Below, piece after piece: positions 43,344-53,700 of a DNA stretch of 64,000 nucleotides. This stretch comes from JAICKM01 sp038228295 (lineage in GTDB: Bacteria > Chloroflexota > Chloroflexia > QHBQ01 > JAICKM01). The DNA is taken from contig JBBRPH010000015.1 of assembly GCA_038228295.1 (NCBI GenBank), forward strand, positions 26,102 through 90,101, written 5' to 3'. The notes beneath the pieces were generated by a model, which had not been told where the DNA came from, made no database searches, and worked only from the letters and a program-made list of their open reading frames with translations. A program made the translations under genes and the position numbers. Position 1 is the stretch's first letter; each line of letters opens with the position of its first letter.

Positions 43344-43967
43344 GTGGACGGCGGCGATCTGATCGGCTGGGTGCAAGGGGTCATCGCTACGCTCGGCTAT
43401 CCCGGCATCACCGCGCTGATTGCCCTCGAAGGCGTATTCCCCCTTGTGCCGTCCGAACTGATCCTGCCGCTGGCCGGCAGCCTGGCCGCGCAAGGCCGCC
43501 TATCGCTGCCGCTGCTGCTGGTTGCTGCTGTGGCCGGCTCGGTGGCGAGTGCGTCGCTACTCTACGGCCTAGCGCGCTGGGGCGGTGAACCGCTGGTGGG
43601 CCGTTGGCTTGACCGTTGGGGCCGCTGGCTGTTCCTCTCGCGCGACGACCTGACCCGCACGCAAGGTTGGTTCGCCGGACGTGGCCCGCTGATGGTGCTG
43701 GTGGGCCGCTTTACCCCCGGCCTCCGCACGCTCATCTCCGTCCCCGCCGGCCTCGCTCGGATGCCCTATCCGCAATTTGCCCTCTACACGGCCCTCGGCA
43801 GCAGCGTCTGGAACGGCGCCCTGCTGGCGGCCGGCTGGCTGCTCGGCGCGAGTTGGCCGCAGGTACAAGGCTGGGTCGCGCCTATCGCGCCGATCATCTA
43901 CCTAGTGCTGCTTGCGTTGGTTGCCGTCTTCTTTTGGCGCCGTTGGCGGGCGCGGCGGAATGCGTGA
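43344..43967 (+). CDS. DedA family membrane protein
   Basis: 207 residues from GTG 43344 with GGAGGT ten bases before. About five hydrophobic segments. The DedA/SNARE-associated motif is clear (EGVFPLVPSELILPLAG, VGRFTPGLRTLISVPAG, MPYPQFALYT). DedA proteins are proposed lipid-phosphate flippases with a link to proton motive force and envelope stress. Cotranscribed with the nitrilase. Confidence 0.9.
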   Translation: MDGGDLIGWVQGVIATLGYPGITALIALEGVFPLVPSELILPLAGSLAAQGRLSLPLLLVAAVAGSVASASLLYGLARWGGEPLVGRWLDRWGRWLFLSRDDLTRTQGWFAGRGPLMVLVGRFTPGLRTLISVPAGLARMPYPQFALYTALGSSVWNGALLAAGWLLGASWPQVQGWVAPIAPIIYLVLLALVAVFFWRRWRARRNA

Positions 43968-44043
43968 AACGTGCGATAAGAGTAGTGGCTAGGGTTTGGT
44001 GTGGTATAATTAGGTGTTACACCGCAGATATTCACGTTTCACG
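43963..44043. repeat. Inverted heptamer element around the sbcC promoter
   Basis: CGTGAAACGTG (43963-43973) and its exact complement CACGTTTCACG (44033-44043) flank 59 bp. Each arm is about 1.5 units of the 7-bp repeat CGTGAAA. The left arm includes the stop codon of the DedA gene. Confidence 0.65.
44002..44010 (+). promoter_or_regulatory. Extended -10 promoter of sbcC
   Basis: TGGTATAAT, 58 bp before the sbcC start. It lies between inverted heptamer repeats (43963-43973 and 44033-44043). Confidence 0.6.
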
Positions 44044-44067
44044 CGCTAGAGGAGCCACACGCACCCC

Positions 44068-46665
44068 ATGATCCCTCAACGGCTGACTCTTAAAAACTTC
44101 ATGAGCTATCGCGGTGAATGCCCACCGCTCGATTTCAGCCCTTTGCATACGGTCTGTCTGAGCGGCGACAACGGCGCAGGTAAGTCGGCGCTGTTGGCGG
44201 CGATGACCTGGGCGCTGTGGGGCGAGGCACGTAGCCATGCCGACGACGATGACCTGATCACGCAGGGCGAGAGCGATATGGGCGTAGACTTTGAGTTTGG
44301 GCTGGGCGACCAAGCATACCGTGTGCTGCGAACGCGCGCCCGCAAAGGCAAGACGACCACCGGCCGACTCTACCTCCAGGTACAAGATCCGCTGCTGGGC
44401 TGGCGCGACATCAGCGGCGATAGCGTGCGTCAAACGCAGCGACTGATCATCGAACGGCTGCGGATGGACTACGAGACGTTCATCAATTCGGCCTTCCTGC
44501 GCCAGGGCCATGCCGACGAGTTTACGACCAAGAACCCCACTGAGCGCAAAGAAATCCTCGCCAAGATTCTGGGCCTGGAGCGCTACGATATGCTGGCCGA
44601 TCAGGCCCGCGAACAGGCTCGTGCCCGTGAAGCCGACCGTCACAGCCTGGCGACCAGCCTGAAGGATCTGGACCGCCGCATCGAGGAGCGGCCGGTACTC
44701 GAAGCGCAACGCGCCGAGGTAACCGCCTTTTTGACGGCGACCGATGCCGAGCTGGCAACGGCGCGCACGGCTGCCGAGCGTCTGGCTCTCCAGGTGGCGG
44801 CACTAGAGCGCGACAAGTTGGCGCTCGACAATGTGCGCGCCCGCGCCGCCCAGGACGAAATAGCGATCAGCAAAGCCGACCGGCTGATCGAGCAACTCGA
44901 AGTCAACCTCGCCCGCTATGCCGAGACTCTAGCTGGGCGCGCCGTGATCACGGCGAACTATGAGCGGCTGCAACACCTCCGCACCCGTGAGCGCACACTA
45001 ACCGATCAGGCCGCGCAGCATCACGAGTTGGAAGCCGAGATCCAGCGCTTGGAACGGGCGATTGACAAGGCGCGTAACGACCTCAGCAACGAGGTCGGCC
45101 AGTCGCAGCGTATCATCAGTGAGCAACGGAAACTGGCGGATGGGCGCGCTGAGGCTGAACACACGCTGGCGGATCTGCGCCGGCGGCTGGATGAATTTGC
45201 CGCGTTAGACGTGCAATGGCAGACCGCGACCGCCCAAGCCGAGGAGTTGCAGGATCGCCTTGCCACGCTGCGCGGCGCGAACGAAACACTGGAGCGGGAA
45301 GCCGATGCGCTGAAAAAGAAGCGTACAATGCTTGAGGACGCGGTGGCCGCCGCCGTCACCCAGCGTGGCGGGCAGCCTGAATGCCCGCTCTGCGGTTTGT
45401 TGCTCGATCCGGCATCGCTGGCGCGGGTGCGGGCCGGGTATGAAGCCGATATCACCGCTCGGCGCAAGACGTGGAAAGCCAATAAGGATGGGCTAGAGGC
45501 GCTGGAGAACCAAATGGCTGCGCTGAAAAGCCGGCTAGCGGATTTGGATGAGAAGCTGAAGCCACGCCGCATGACCGAGAAGCGTGAAACCGCCGCCGAT
45601 AGCGCGGTGGCGGCGGCGGTGGCGGCGGTGGTCCGCAGCGAAGGGGAGCAGGCCCGCCTGACCGAGTTGCAGGGTCGGCTGGACCGCAACGAATATGCCC
45701 AGGCCGACCGACACGCCCTGCGCGGTGCGGCCGGTCGGCGTGATGCCCTGGCCTATAATCGCCAGGAACATCAGAGCGTCACGGCAGAAGCGCGCAGTCT
45801 GGGCCTCTACGAGGGCCGCTTCGCTGATTTGCGCTCGGCGGACGAAAAGCAAGCCGGCGACCAGGAGCGACTAACGCACGAACGCGAAAATCGCGCCGGC
45901 CACCAGAGCCGTCTCGCTGGGGAGCGCGCCGAAGAAGCGCGCCTGACCGCCGCTGTGGTAGACCTGGATCGCTTGCGTCAGGCGGCCGCGACCGGGGCAG
46001 CTCAGGCCCGCCTGCTGCAAGCCCGCTACGATACTCTGTCGCGCGAACAGGCGGCCAAAGAGCGCGAACTGGCTGCCCTGGCCGAGAGCGAGATAGAACG
46101 GGCCGCTAAAGCTGCGGAACACACGCAGGCCACGGTGGAGAAGGATATTTACGAGCATTTGGCAAAGTCATTCGGCAAGGCCGGTATCCAGGCCATGATC
46201 ATCGAGCAGGTGGTGCCCGAACTAGCTGAGGAGGCCAACCACCTGCTGAACCGCATGACCGACGGTCGGATGCAGTTGACCTTCGAGACCCAGCGCCCGG
46301 CGCGCAGCAAAGATGCAACTATCGAAACGCTCGACATCAAGATCACCGACGGCGCGGGGCTGGCGCGTAAGTATGAACTGTTCAGCGGGGGCGAGGCATT
46401 TCGCATCAATTTCGCTGTGCGTATTGCTCTGAGCAAGTTATTAGCCCGCCGCGCCGGCGCGCAATTGCAAACGCTGATCATTGATGAAGGCTTCGGCACG
46501 CAGGACGCGCAGGGCCGTGAACGGCTGGTGCAGGCGATCCGGGCGATCCAGCCTGATTTTGAGAAGATCCTGGTGATCACGCACCTCGACGATCTGAAAG
46601 ACGAGTTCGCCGCTCGCATTGACGTGGTAAAGACTGCGCGTGGCTCGTTGGCGACGGTGAATTAG
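44068..46665 (+). CDS. sbcC: SbcC/Rad50-type SMC ATPase
   Basis: 865 residues, short compared with E. coli SbcC but similar to archaeal/bacterial Rad50-like forms. Walker A SGDNGAGKSAL near residues 30-40, a long coiled coil broken by the zinc hook ECPLC near 438, ABC signature FSGGEAFRINFA near 772 and Walker B TLIIDEGFGTQD near 805. With the nuclease SbcD it opens DNA hairpins and processes ends. No sbcD gene is seen on either side in the window. Confidence 0.92.
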   Translation: MIPQRLTLKNFMSYRGECPPLDFSPLHTVCLSGDNGAGKSALLAAMTWALWGEARSHADDDDLITQGESDMGVDFEFGLGDQAYRVLRTRARKGKTTTGRLYLQVQDPLLGWRDISGDSVRQTQRLIIERLRMDYETFINSAFLRQGHADEFTTKNPTERKEILAKILGLERYDMLADQAREQARAREADRHSLATSLKDLDRRIEERPVLEAQRAEVTAFLTATDAELATARTAAERLALQVAALERDKLALDNVRARAAQDEIAISKADRLIEQLEVNLARYAETLAGRAVITANYERLQHLRTRERTLTDQAAQHHELEAEIQRLERAIDKARNDLSNEVGQSQRIISEQRKLADGRAEAEHTLADLRRRLDEFAALDVQWQTATAQAEELQDRLATLRGANETLEREADALKKKRTMLEDAVAAAVTQRGGQPECPLCGLLLDPASLARVRAGYEADITARRKTWKANKDGLEALENQMAALKSRLADLDEKLKPRRMTEKRETAADSAVAAAVAAVVRSEGEQARLTELQGRLDRNEYAQADRHALRGAAGRRDALAYNRQEHQSVTAEARSLGLYEGRFADLRSADEKQAGDQERLTHERENRAGHQSRLAGERAEEARLTAAVVDLDRLRQAAATGAAQARLLQARYDTLSREQAAKERELAALAESEIERAAKAAEHTQATVEKDIYEHLAKSFGKAGIQAMIIEQVVPELAEEANHLLNRMTDGRMQLTFETQRPARSKDATIETLDIKITDGAGLARKYELFSGGEAFRINFAVRIALSKLLARRAGAQLQTLIIDEGFGTQDAQGRERLVQAIRAIQPDFEKILVITHLDDLKDEFAARIDVVKTARGSLATVN

Positions 46666-46669
46666 CACA

Positions 46670-47422
46670 ATGGGCACAGACTTAACTCCCCCACCCCCTT
46701 CTCTACGCCGGAAGGGTGCGACCGGCATAGTGGCACGGCGGACATTCGGCAAAACCAAACCCCCAGCATCGGCTGCTAAAACTACCGCGTCCGCCTCGCC
46801 CTCTTCAGCGGCGGGAACGGGAGAACGGCCCGTGCGTCGTCCGCGCCGCACAAACCCGCCCCGCCCTGCCCCGCCGCCGGTACTGTTGGGGGGGGTGGCG
46901 TTAGCGGGCGTGGGCGCACTGCTGGGCTTGGTCGGTTTGCTGGCATTGCGCCCGGTGGAGACACTGCCCGATCCGTGGGATCCGTGGCGGTTGGCTGTCT
47001 ACGGGCTGTTGGCGCTGGGGCCGGCGGCCGTCTTTTGGGCCGCCGGGCAGGCGCTGCGCATGGGGCTGTTCTGGCTGTTTGGTACGGTGGCTTGTGGAAT
47101 CTTCGGCTATGTTCTGATCTTTGTCCCGCCGCCCGCCGGTAGCCTGACCGCCCCGGCGGTGGCGGGGTTCCTGGCCCTGTTCTTCTTTGCGTTGGTCGCC
47201 GGCCTGACCCCGCCGCTTTACGCACTGGGCCTGCTGCTGTTCACCCGCCGCCTGCATCGCCAGGACTTACGCCGCGCCCTACGCCAAGCCGGCCTCCTGG
47301 CTCTCTATGCGGTCGCCTGCTTAGGTATGGTGTTGTTCCAACTGTTCAACGGCTTGAACGCCTTGCTGCTGGGCGTGGTATTAGCGTTGTTGGAGTTCTT
47401 TTTCTTGTCGCATCGCGCTTGA
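46670..47422 (+). CDS. Integral membrane protein of unknown function
   Basis: 250 residues. A Pro/Thr/Lys-rich cytoplasmic head (about 1-70) precedes six or so membrane helices (LLGGVALAGVGALLGLVGL, LLALGPAAVFWAAG, GFLALFFFALVAGLTPPL, and others). No family recognised. The ATG is 4 bp after the sbcC stop with no clear ribosome site, so it depends on sbcC translation. Confidence 0.65.
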   Translation: MGTDLTPPPPSLRRKGATGIVARRTFGKTKPPASAAKTTASASPSSAAGTGERPVRRPRRTNPPRPAPPPVLLGGVALAGVGALLGLVGLLALRPVETLPDPWDPWRLAVYGLLALGPAAVFWAAGQALRMGLFWLFGTVACGIFGYVLIFVPPPAGSLTAPAVAGFLALFFFALVAGLTPPLYALGLLLFTRRLHRQDLRRALRQAGLLALYAVACLGMVLFQLFNGLNALLLGVVLALLEFFFLSHRA

Positions 47423-47424
47423 AG

Positions 47425-47480
47425 CGTGAAGTGTGCCCGTATATGACCTGCGCCACTATAGCTAAATCACGTTTCACGTA
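47425..47480. repeat. Second heptamer-bordered element, before tyrA
   Basis: CGTGAAGTGTG (from 47425) and TCACGTTTCACGTA (47467-47480) are imperfect inverted copies of the CGTGAAA heptamer flanking about 30 bp. Confidence 0.55.
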
Positions 47481-47508
47481 TCCTCCAAGCGGAGAAAGGG
47501 CGAACACT

Positions 47509-48567
47509 ATGCCACAGATCACCATCATCGGCCTCGGCACCATTGGCGGGTCGCTGGCGTTGGCGCTCACGCGCTATATGCAGAACACCGAGGGCAAGGC
47601 TGGTGCCTTTACGTTGGTCGGCTATGAGCCTGGACTGGATGCGTTTGCGGCCGGGATGCAGAAAGAATTGGGCTTCGCGCGCATCGCGCCGGATCTAGCG
47701 GGAGCGGTGCGCGACGCGGGATTGGTGATCCTGGCTGTGCCGACCGCCGCATTGCGGGCGACGTTGGCCGGTATTGCGCCGTATCTGGCCGCCGGCGCCA
47801 CCGTGACCGACACCGCGGCGGGCAAACGCTTGGCGCTGCAATGGGCCGCCGAACTGTTGCCGCCGGGGATCAGTTTTGTCGGTGGGCACCCGCTGGCGCA
47901 ACGCGCCCCGGCGCCGGTGATCAAGCCCGACGAAGTTGTGGATGAGCCGCCCAGCGCCGACCTGTTCAGTGGTGCGCCGTACTGCATCATGCCGGCGGCG
48001 ACTGCAACGGAGGCGGCGGTTAATAGAATCATCGGGTTGGCTGAGACGGTCGGTGCACGGCCCTATTTCACCGACCCGCTGGAACACGACAGCTTCCAGG
48101 CAGCGATCCACGACTTGCCGGTGCTGGCGAGCTTTGCCCTAATGCAGGTGCTGGGCACTAGCCCGTCGTGGCGCGACATGAGTCCGCTGGCCGGGGCTGC
48201 CTTCCGCGAGGCGACGCGCATGACCTCAACCGACCCGCTGGCGACCCGCGCCGATCTAGTGGCAAACCGCGATAACTTGGTGGGCTGGATTGACCGCTAT
48301 ATAACCGGGCTGATGGAGCTGCGTGACCAGCTAGCGGCAAGCGATCCGGCTGACCTGGAACGCGGTACGGCGCAAGAGCTAGGCGCGGTGCTGATTGCGG
48401 CCCGCAATATCCGTACCGGCTGGCTCAACCCCAACGCTGCGCTGACCCCTACCGAGCGGGCCGAACAAGAGACCCTGCGCCAAGCCGGCGGAGGCGGTGT
48501 GCTGCGGAGCATGTTGGGCGGTTTCCTAGCCGACCGCCTGCCGGGCAAAGATCGTCCTAAGCTGTAA
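47509..48567 (+). CDS. tyrA: Prephenate/arogenate dehydrogenase
   Basis: 352 residues from ATG 47509, with GGAGAAAGGG nine bases before; upstream in-frame codons carry only heptamer repeat sequence. N-terminal Rossmann motif IIGLGTIGGSLALAL for NAD(P), VGGHPLAQRAP block, and a helical dimerisation domain (HDLPVLASFALMQVL, SPLAGAAFREATRM). It makes 4-hydroxyphenylpyruvate or tyrosine in aromatic amino acid synthesis. Other shikimate genes are not nearby. Confidence 0.87.
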   Translation: MPQITIIGLGTIGGSLALALTRYMQNTEGKAGAFTLVGYEPGLDAFAAGMQKELGFARIAPDLAGAVRDAGLVILAVPTAALRATLAGIAPYLAAGATVTDTAAGKRLALQWAAELLPPGISFVGGHPLAQRAPAPVIKPDEVVDEPPSADLFSGAPYCIMPAATATEAAVNRIIGLAETVGARPYFTDPLEHDSFQAAIHDLPVLASFALMQVLGTSPSWRDMSPLAGAAFREATRMTSTDPLATRADLVANRDNLVGWIDRYITGLMELRDQLAASDPADLERGTAQELGAVLIAARNIRTGWLNPNAALTPTERAEQETLRQAGGGGVLRSMLGGFLADRLPGKDRPKL

Positions 48568-48576
48568 GCCCACCGC

Positions 48577-49161
48577 TCACGGTAGGATTGCCCAGTCGGG
48601 CGGTAGACGATAGGTAAACAGACGGCCGGTGGCCCGCCCGTTGCGCCGCACCCGGCCCCGGTCCTCGCGCTCGATGCTGCCGTAGGTGTTTTGCACTTGC
48701 ACAATACGTCGCTGCACCAAATTGAACAGGATCAGCCCCGCGCCGTGCGGGGTCAAGCCGGCTTCGCGAGTGCGTTCGTCCACTACGCGCAAGAGCGGGC
48801 CGGGCCGTTCCCCATCACCGGGCGTAGTTAGCGCAGCATAGATCGCTCCATAATCGCCTGGTACGTTATGTTCGTCAAAGACGTGCAGCCCCGCTAGCAC
48901 GCGGTCGCGCAGGTCGTTATCATACTCGCCCGCTGCCGTTAGTAGCGCTTCCGCTGTGGTTGCATTGGTCATGCAGGCCGCCACTAGCGGCTTCAACCCC
49001 TGACATGGCCCAATAAAACTGACCGAGCCGGCTGCGTCTATGATCGTGTAGCGCATCTGCCACCGCCGACGGTTGGGGGGGCGGTGGAAGGGAACGGCAT
49101 CTAATTCCTCGGTTTGCTCCTCCGGTGCTGCGTGCGCTTCAGGATTATCTTGTGTTGACAT
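48577..49161 (-). CDS. Protein of unknown function
   Basis: 194 residues from ATG 49161 (AAAGG upstream; open frame to 49245). Acidic N-terminal tail (EAHAAPEEQTEELDA), then a mixed alpha/beta body (MRYTIIDAAGSVSFIGPCQ, VLAGLHVFDEHNVPGDYGA). No known motif or membrane segment. It converges on tyrA with 9 bp between stops. Confidence 0.65.
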   Translation of the reverse strand: MSTQDNPEAHAAPEEQTEELDAVPFHRPPNRRRWQMRYTIIDAAGSVSFIGPCQGLKPLVAACMTNATTAEALLTAAGEYDNDLRDRVLAGLHVFDEHNVPGDYGAIYAALTTPGDGERPGPLLRVVDERTREAGLTPHGAGLILFNLVQRRIVQVQNTYGSIEREDRGRVRRNGRATGRLFTYRLPPDWAILP

Positions 49162-49264
49162 AACTAAACCTTTGTCTACTAGGTATGAAAGCAGTGCAAG
49201 TGGGTAGCCTGTGTGGAACAGCATCTCCCACTCACAACTCAGCACTCAGAACGTAAACTCCGTA

Positions 49265-50545
49265 TCACCCGCTTTTGCGGCGGATTTTCGCGCCCACTGC
49301 GGCTAAGCGTTCTTCGATACGCTCGTAGCCGCGGTCGATCTGGCCGACGTTTTGGATGGTGCTGGTGCCTTTCGCGCAGAGGGCGGCGGTGAGCAGGGCC
49401 ATGCCGGCGCGGATGTCGGGGCTGGTCAACAGATCGCCATGCAGCCGCGAGCGCCCAACAACGACGGCGCGGTGGGGGTCGCATAGCACGATCTGCGCGC
49501 CCATGCCAATCAGCTTATCTACAAAAAACAGTCGACTCTCAAACATCTTCTCGAAGATCAGCACGGTGCCCTCGGCTTGGGTCGCCACGACGAGGGCAAT
49601 GCTCATCAGGTCGCTGGGGAAGGCGGGCCACGGGCCATCGTCCACTTTGAGGATCGCCCCATGTGCGTCGGCCTGGATGCGCAGCTCTTGGCCGCCCGGC
49701 ACACGCACATCGTTGCCGTCGATTTCGATCCGCACGCCCAACCGCTCGAATACTAGGCGCGTCATATGCAGGTGCTGGGGCACCGCATCTTTAATGAGCA
49801 ATTCGCTGCCCGTGATGGCGGCTAGGCCGATAAACGAACCGACCTCCATGTGGTCCGACTGCACGCGGTAAGTGCCGCCGTGTAGTTGCGCCACGCCTTC
49901 AACCGTCAGCGTGTTGCTGCCGATACCGCTCACCTGCCCGCCGAGCGTGTTGAGCAGCAAGGCGAGGTCTTGTACATGGGGTTCGCTGGCGGCATTGCGG
50001 ATGATCGTGGTGCCTTCGGCGGTCACAGCGGCCAACATCGCCTGTTCGGTGGCGGTCACGCTGGCTTCATCGAGGAAGATCTCCGTCCCGCGCAGCCGTT
50101 CGGCGCGAAAATCGTATTGGTTGTTGCCGATAGTAATGTCGGCGCCCAGTGCCCGTAGGGCCAGCAGATGGGTATCGTTACGTCGCCGCCCGATGCCGTC
50201 GCCACCGGGCAAGCCCACCGTCGCCTGCCCGCAACGCGCCAGTAGCGGTCCGGCCAACAGCAGCGAGGTCCGCACGCGGCGGCACAGATCGAGATCTAGC
50301 GCCGCCGGGCGGGGGTCGCGTGCCCACAAACGCACCTCGTGGTCGCCTTGTTCCACCTCCACCCCGAGCTGCACTAACAGGCGCAACATCACACGCAGGT
50401 CGTCAATTTCGGGTACGTTTTGCAGGGTTACAGGGTCGCCGGTCAGCAGCGCAGCGGTCAGCATAGGAAGCGCGGCGTTTTTGTTGCCCGCCGGCCGTAG
50501 CTCTCCGGTTAGTGCGTGTCCCCCTTCGACGATTAGTTGCTCCAT
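49265..50545 (-). CDS. murA: UDP-N-acetylglucosamine 1-carboxyvinyltransferase with Asp at the Cys115 position
   Basis: 426 residues, full length. It transfers enolpyruvate from PEP to UDP-GlcNAc, the first committed step of peptidoglycan synthesis. GNKNAALPMLTA and the C-terminal RAGMALLTAAL block with the DRGYERIEERL motif are typical. The catalytic loop reads LPGGDGIGRR: residue 116 is Asp where most bacteria have Cys. Enzymes with Asp here, as in Mycobacterium tuberculosis, are active and resist fosfomycin. AAAGGAGA precedes the ATG. Confidence 0.93.
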   Translation of the reverse strand: MEQLIVEGGHALTGELRPAGNKNAALPMLTAALLTGDPVTLQNVPEIDDLRVMLRLLVQLGVEVEQGDHEVRLWARDPRPAALDLDLCRRVRTSLLLAGPLLARCGQATVGLPGGDGIGRRRNDTHLLALRALGADITIGNNQYDFRAERLRGTEIFLDEASVTATEQAMLAAVTAEGTTIIRNAASEPHVQDLALLLNTLGGQVSGIGSNTLTVEGVAQLHGGTYRVQSDHMEVGSFIGLAAITGSELLIKDAVPQHLHMTRLVFERLGVRIEIDGNDVRVPGGQELRIQADAHGAILKVDDGPWPAFPSDLMSIALVVATQAEGTVLIFEKMFESRLFFVDKLIGMGAQIVLCDPHRAVVVGRSRLHGDLLTSPDIRAGMALLTAALCAKGTSTIQNVGQIDRGYERIEERLAAVGAKIRRKSG

Positions 50546-50702
50546 GCGTCTCCTTTGCGAAATATGGACAAGGTAAGGGTTTGGCTGTCGAGTTCAGCAG
50601 GCTGCGTGATAGATTGTCGGTGGTGGGGATCGCCATTATCCAGCGAATATAACCCTCTCCTACCACATCCATTAGCCCATTTCATGTGACATGGCTCACG
50701 CT

Positions 50703-53700
50703 TCACGGTCCGACCTGCACGCTATCACTACCCGATTGCACCCACAGGCTGGAGGTCGGCCCACTGAAGCGAGCGGGCAGGGCGGTATAAAGGCCGGCGA
50801 TTTGGGGCGTGGCGGTATACGTCAGCACATATGTGCCGGCGGATAGGGGGCCGAGTTGCGCATCCAAGCCGGGCTGATCGGGAGCAGGTGGGGTGACGTG
50901 CAGCGCAGCGGTTGGGTTCGTTGCCACCGGTACAGTGCTACTTACTGCGCCCACCGACGAACTGCCGATTGCGCCGGTCTCAGCTAGGCGGGTGAGGGTT
51001 ACACCCGCCAGGCGCACCAGACCGGCGGGCAGAGGATCGGTCAGATGTGCGCTATCTAGGGGGCTGCCCAGCGTCAGGGTCAGCGCGACCGTGACGAGAC
51101 CGGTCCCCGACGCTGCCGCATAACTGCGGCGTAATCCCAGCGCGACGCCCTCGGCGCGGCGGCTGGGGATGGGGTGTTCCGTGCCGGCCACCATCGCTTG
51201 CACTCGCAGGCTGTAATAGAGCCGCCCGCCGCCGGTCTCAAAGCGCACGCTGTTATCGCCGGTGTGTAAGCGATTGCCCGGCACCAGAAGTAGTACGCTG
51301 CCGCTGTTCGACCCGCCCGGCCCGGTTGGCACCTCGCGGCTCTGGCCGTTGACAATAATGCGATAGGGGCCGGTGGGCACTGTCTCAGCAACGGTGCCCG
51401 CATAGTGGCTCAGGGCAACCAGCGCGGCGGCGCTCTCCGCCGGCGTCGTCCAGGCCGCGCCGCTGCGGGTCGCCAGCAGTCGCCGCGCTACGCCGACCAC
51501 CGGCCCCTGCGCACCTGCCGGGTCGCCGGCCAGTAAGGCATCCAGCACTGCCGGATCGCTACTGTCGGTCGCGGCGGCGACCACTTGCTCGACCACTAGC
51601 CGCGCCTCGTCGCCACGTCCGCTCGCCCGTAGCGCCAGAGCCAGGGCGGCCTGCGCCGGTGCGTCCAGGCTCGGTTCGTTCGCTAGCGCCTGATCCAGGG
51701 CTGCGCTATCCGCCCGTCCCCAACGGCTCAACACTTCTAGCGCAGCAATTGCGGCGTGTGACGTGCGGGTGGATACATCCGCGCCGGCATTGCCTACCTG
51801 CTCTTTAGCTAGGGGTAGCGGGGGGTTAGGTTGGTCCACGGCGATAGCGAGCCGGCGCAGGGCGCGTTCGACGCTGGGTGCGTCCAGTGGCGTGTCGCCG
51901 GTATGGCCTACGGCCCACAGCGCGCGCAAGGCAGCGACCGTATCGGTGATATCCGGCGCAGCCCCCGCCCACGGCCCCCAGCCCCCGCCGGCCGTCTGCG
52001 CGCTATAGAGCGTTTGCAAGTCGGCGGCGCGGTCGGCGGCGCGGCCGGCCGGCAGATCGTCGGGGTTGTGGCCCTGGCTGCGATAGAGCGCTTCCACTGC
52101 TGCTTGCGCTTCCAGCCGGGCCGCCACGGTGGCTACACTGTCGCCGGCGGCCGCAGCGGGTAGCTCGGTCAGCGCATCGGCCAGCACGCCGGCCAGTGTT
52201 GGTGCCGCATGGATCTCTAATTGTGCGCTAACCGGGTCCACGTCGCTCGGCAAGGTTAGATCCACGGTTTCGCTGTCGGAAACCAGGCCGGCGTGGGTTT
52301 GCGTATCGTGCAAGCCGTAAGGCACGATCGCGACGGTCTGCTCCTGGTGAACGATACCGCCGGGTGTGCCGGGGGTGCCCCAGGCCACATCCAGCGCCAG
52401 GACGGCTGCGCCGGGGGCAACCGCACGCAACGGCCAGCTCATCCGGCGCATCTCACCCGGCGCCAGCGAGAAGCCCGCCTCACTGCCGCTATCACTTTGC
52501 AGCTCCGCGCCGGTGTGGTCGAGATGCAGGCTAACGTTGACGGCTGCGCCGCTGTTGTTCGTCACCGTAGCCGCTACCGTCGGGTGGTCACCGGTGACGA
52601 GCGTAGCGGGAGCCGCCCAGCGCACAGCCAACTGCGCTAATGTCCGCAGCAGAGTTGCCTGGTGAATTACGCCTACTGCGGTGAAAGTCCAGGCATCAAG
52701 TTGCCAAAGGCCGGGTGTAGTGGGCAGCGTCAGCGTAGTGGTGAGCCGGCCGCCACTATCCAGTGGCAGCGCCGGCAACCAAACCGCGCCACTTCCGTCA
52801 GGCGCAGTCAGCCGTAACAAGGCCTCGCCGCTGGGGCCGGCGCCATATAGGGCCAAATGCAGTGGCAGGGTGATACCTGGCGTATAGATGCCGTCCGGTG
52901 CATCCGGCAGGCTCAGATCGAGCCGCTGGGTGCCGGCAAGCTGCACCGGTAGGCTTAGCCCTGTAGTCTGTCGGCCGTCGCCGGCAAAGTGGGTAAAGCC
53001 GATTTCCAACGGATCAGTGCCTGTTGCGCTCGCCGGCATGGACACGTTCGCCACAGTACCGCCCGCCGGTACGGCTAGCGGCTGCACCGTCAGCAACCGT
53101 CCGCCCAGGCGGGTCCAGAGCAGGCCCGCCCCGGCATCACCGGCGGCCACCAGCAAGCGCACTGTCTCGCCCGGCATGACGATGGCTCGGTCGGCGGTGA
53201 GTGTCGGGAGGGGTGCCGGGCTGGGGTACATCGCCCACGGCGCGTCGGCTCCTGGCGCGTAGACCCATAGCCCCGCTGTGGCCGTGACGACGGTGCCGAA
53301 CGGATCGGTGAGTGTCGCATAGAGGCGGAATGCGCCCTGCTGGGGTAGGGCTAGAGTCGCTGTCGCCACACCGCCGGCATTGCTCACCGCTGTGACCATG
53401 CTCAGACGGGCGGCGGGCGGCGGATCGGCCCCCGGCGCGACGGCCCACAAACCCGTCGTTACCACCTGGCCCGGCCACGGTTGTCCCTTCGCGTCGCGCA
53501 CGGTGTTCGTGATCACCACGCTGCTGCCCGGCGCGAAACCGCCCACCGGCAAGGTCAGTTGCAGGTCGGTGCGTCCCGCTTGCACCGCGAGCGTAGCCCA
53601 GGCTTGTCCGGTGCGACCGGTCCCGCCGCCGGCTGTGGCGTGCAGCCAAAGCGGGCGCAGGCTGCCGCCGGTATCCCGCGCGGGCTGCGGTAGGCGTAGC

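Noticed and set aside
47419..47508. N-terminal extension of TyrA
   Set aside because: It would translate heptamer repeat sequence. ATG 47509 has a strong ribosome site and starts the Rossmann motif.
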